This document shows, piece by piece, positions 14,173 through 15,774 of a DNA stretch of 15,774 nucleotides. Position numbers and translations under genes: made by a program. The stretch lies in the NCBI GenBank assembly GCA_003646995.1, contig QMLZ01000046.1:1-15774 (forward strand), given 5' to 3'. The notes under the pieces were generated by a model, which was given only the letters and a program-made list of their open reading frames with translations, had not been told where the DNA came from and did not search any database. This DNA is from Deltaproteobacteria bacterium. Its GTDB lineage: Bacteria; Desulfobacterota; DSM-4660; Desulfatiglandales; Desulfatiglandaceae. Position 1 is the stretch's first letter. Every line of letters begins with the position of its first letter.

Positions 14173-15516
14173 TTACCGCACCAATATCAAGTGGACATCC
14201 ATCACATTAGTTCTTGTAGGACCTGTTACGAGCAAGTCTCCGGTAGCAGCAAGAAAGTGGTAGGCATCATTATCATGCAAGTAGCTTAGGGGGTCCAGAC
14301 CCTTTGCGGCCGCCTTTCTGAGTGTGTAAGGGTCTACGATCCCCCCGGCAGCATCTGTGGGGCCGTCATTACCATCGGTTCCCCCGCTCAAGATTACCAC
14401 CCGGGGCGGCAGATCACGCAGGTCCATTGCGGCTGCGAGACAAAATTCCTGATTCCTGCCGCCCTTACCACTGCCATTTATTGTCACGGTAGTTTCCCCG
14501 CCAGAAATTATGCACGCGGGTGGCCTAACAGGAAGACCGCTTTTAAGAATTTCTTTGGTAATGGCCGAGTGAACTCGCGCCACATCCTTTGTCTCACCTT
14601 CTATCATGGAAGAAAGAATGAGGGTATTATATCCGAGGTGTCGGGCCCTTTTTTCAGCTGCCCGGAGGGCGATGATGTTGCTTCCTACGATGATGTTGGA
14701 AACTTTTCTAAATACAGGATCTCCCTGTTTGGGAGTCTCAGGAATGTTGCCTTTTTGTCCTTCCTTCAGGTACCGGTCTACCCGTTTTGGCAGGTCTTGT
14801 ATCCCGTATTTTTTGAATACCTCCAGAGCGTCACGGAATGTAGAGACATCAGGGACAAAAGGGCCTGAAGCTATGACATCCACCCTATCTCCAACCACGT
14901 CCGACAACATAAGGTTAATGGTCGTAGCGGGATATGCGGCTCGCGCCATTTGCCCCCCCTTGGAAAGTGAGATATGTTTTCTTACGGCATTAATTTCATC
15001 GATGCTGGCGCCACAATCAAGGAGCATCTGCGTCACCTTCTGCTTTTCTTGCAGAGTAATGTCACCTGCGGGCAGAGGTAGTAAGGCTGAGCCACCGCCC
15101 GATATCACTGAAAAAACTAAGTCGTTTTCTGATGCCTCTCTTAGTATGCCGATAATTCTCTTGGTGCCTACCAGTCCGTTTTCATCCGGCAGGGGATGGC
15201 CGGCTTCCACGGTTTCAATACGTTGCAACGGCTCAGTGAACCCGTATTTTACATTGATCAGGCCTCGCGAGATCCTGTCACCCAGAAGCTCCTCGATTGC
15301 TCTTGCCATGGGAGCCGTGGCTTTGCCCCCACCAACCACGTAGATATTGCTATATTCCACGAGCCTCAATTCTCGTTCTGTCCCATTCTCACTGTTTACT
15401 AGTAGTGTCCCATCTTCGACAACCAAGGCCCTCTTAACGGCCTCATATGGATCAACGGCCTTGATGGAACTTAGAAAGATTTCCCTAGCTTCTTTGCGCA
15501 TGACTTCTAGGTCCAT
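14173..15516 (-). CDS. Glycerate 2-kinase (GckA/TtuD, DUF4147-MOFRL family)
   Basis: It phosphorylates D-glycerate with ATP to 2-phosphoglycerate, feeding lower glycolysis in the cytoplasm. The 447-residue length fits the family. Seen in order are VVGGGKAT with the conserved Lys66, EAGHPLPDENG, VISGGGSALLPLP (about 138-149), LSDVVGDRVDVIASGP, and the C-terminal MOFRL part: ISGGETTVT, GKGGRNQEF with Arg354, and SGGTDGNDGPTDAAGG. The start is firm: AGGAGGGG (within the complement of 15523-15532) lies about 6 bases before the ATG. It converges on the glycosyltransferase cluster with a 44-base gap. It fits as the enzyme that salvages glycerate from glycosylglycerate breakdown or from serine/hydroxypyruvate metabolism. 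That link is inference from position. Confidence 0.93.
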   Translation of the reverse strand: MDLEVMRKEAREIFLSSIKAVDPYEAVKRALVVEDGTLLVNSENGTERELRLVEYSNIYVVGGGKATAPMARAIEELLGDRISRGLINVKYGFTEPLQRIETVEAGHPLPDENGLVGTKRIIGILREASENDLVFSVISGGGSALLPLPAGDITLQEKQKVTQMLLDCGASIDEINAVRKHISLSKGGQMARAAYPATTINLMLSDVVGDRVDVIASGPFVPDVSTFRDALEVFKKYGIQDLPKRVDRYLKEGQKGNIPETPKQGDPVFRKVSNIIVGSNIIALRAAEKRARHLGYNTLILSSMIEGETKDVARVHSAITKEILKSGLPVRPPACIISGGETTVTINGSGKGGRNQEFCLAAAMDLRDLPPRVVILSGGTDGNDGPTDAAGGIVDPYTLRKAAAKGLDPLSYLHDNDAYHFLAATGDLLVTGPTRTNVMDVHLILVR

Positions 15517-15725
15517 TAATAACCCCTCCTTTGAAAATGCCGTTTTTACCTTTTCAAGGAAAGATGTTACCCCTTTAGATCAGTATTGCATTGTTTACCG
15601 TCTTGTCCGCTTAGAGAAATACCACAAAAAGGGCGGTTAGAACAGAAAACTTGTGGAACTCGACGAGAAAATAGGTTAGATATCGAACCTGATAAACAGT
15701 TGGATGAATCCGGAGGGACAAAAGG
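15517..15725. promoter_or_regulatory. Divergent intergenic region between glycerate kinase and the right-edge gene
   Basis: This is the longest gap in the window (209 bases). It should hold promoters in both directions, but I see no convincing -35/-10 pair, palindrome or RNA switch. Ribosome sites at both ends are strong: CCCCTCCTTT at 15523-15532 for the kinase, and GGAGGG at 15712-15717 for the plus-strand gene. Confidence 0.4.
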
Positions 15726-15774
15726 ATGGAAGAAATAAGCCTACAGGAGAGATACAAAAGGGCAGTGGGTGTCA
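15726..15774 (+). CDS. Start of an unidentified gene, cut by window edge
   Basis: An ATG at 15726 preceded by GGAGGG (15712-15717, 8-base spacer) opens a frame that runs to the edge, giving MEEISLQERYKRAVGV. The strong ribosome site and the absence of stops make a real gene likely. Sixteen residues are too few to name a family. It is divergent from the glycerate kinase. Confidence 0.55.
   Translation, partial: MEEISLQERYKRAVGV

Noticed and set aside
14606..15343. Plus-strand open frame of 245 residues within the glycerate kinase gene
   Set aside because: It is antisense to a full-length, motif-complete kinase. Its serine/arginine/proline-rich translation is typical of a shadow frame.
1..15774. 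CRISPR arrays, tRNA/rRNA genes, insertion sequences, prophage or toxin-antitoxin modules
   Set aside because: None was seen: no regularly spaced repeats, no cloverleaf-like segments, no transposase or integrase motifs. A tRNA or covariance-model scan would be needed for small RNAs, which I cannot exclude.

Overview
The window looks like chromosome of a mid-GC, Gram-negative, probably anaerobic bacterium. The clues are a Sec-exported three-part DsbD, an exported MCE-domain protein, a periplasmic metal-binding protein and PEP synthase. The mix resembles deltaproteobacterial (Desulfobacterota-like) genomes, but no taxonomic marker is present, so this is a weak inference. The genes are densely packed. 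There is no tRNA, rRNA, CRISPR array, insertion sequence or phage gene, and no gene-free stretch longer than about 210 bases.

Layout from left to right. The 5' part of a cysteine desulfurase (minus strand) runs off the left edge. It is divergent from a plus-strand run: PEP synthase (ppsA), 3-oxoacyl-ACP synthase III (fabH-like) and an alpha/beta hydrolase. The hydrolase meets a minus-strand dsbD tail to tail with a 14-base overlap. dsbD is divergent from a periplasmic metal-binding protein of the ZnuA/TroA family, which stands alone without permease or ATPase genes. Next, on the minus strand, comes a compact unit: an HDIG phosphohydrolase, an exported MCE-domain protein with a long coiled-coil tail, and a 66-residue coiled-coil protein.

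From 9.4 to 14.1 kb a plus-strand run encodes a geranylgeranyl-reductase-family flavoprotein, a GT81-like glycosyltransferase (glucosyl-3-phosphoglycerate synthase-like), a HAD phosphatase of the mannosyl-3-phosphoglycerate phosphatase type, and a second glycosyltransferase with the same GKG and DAD motifs. The last three are essentially contiguous. Facing them is a glycerate 2-kinase. A final gene starts 49 bases before the right edge.

The most interesting region is 10.6-15.5 kb. Two glycosyltransferases around an MpgP-type phosphatase suggest synthesis of a glycosylglycerate compatible solute, perhaps a two-sugar one such as mannosylglucosylglycerate. The neighbouring glycerate kinase could return released glycerate to glycolysis. 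Together with PEP synthase this gives the window a theme of phosphoglycerate/PEP metabolism. The second and third points of interest are the HDIG-MCE-coiled-coil unit and a ZnuA-like protein that lacks the usual first metal-binding histidine.
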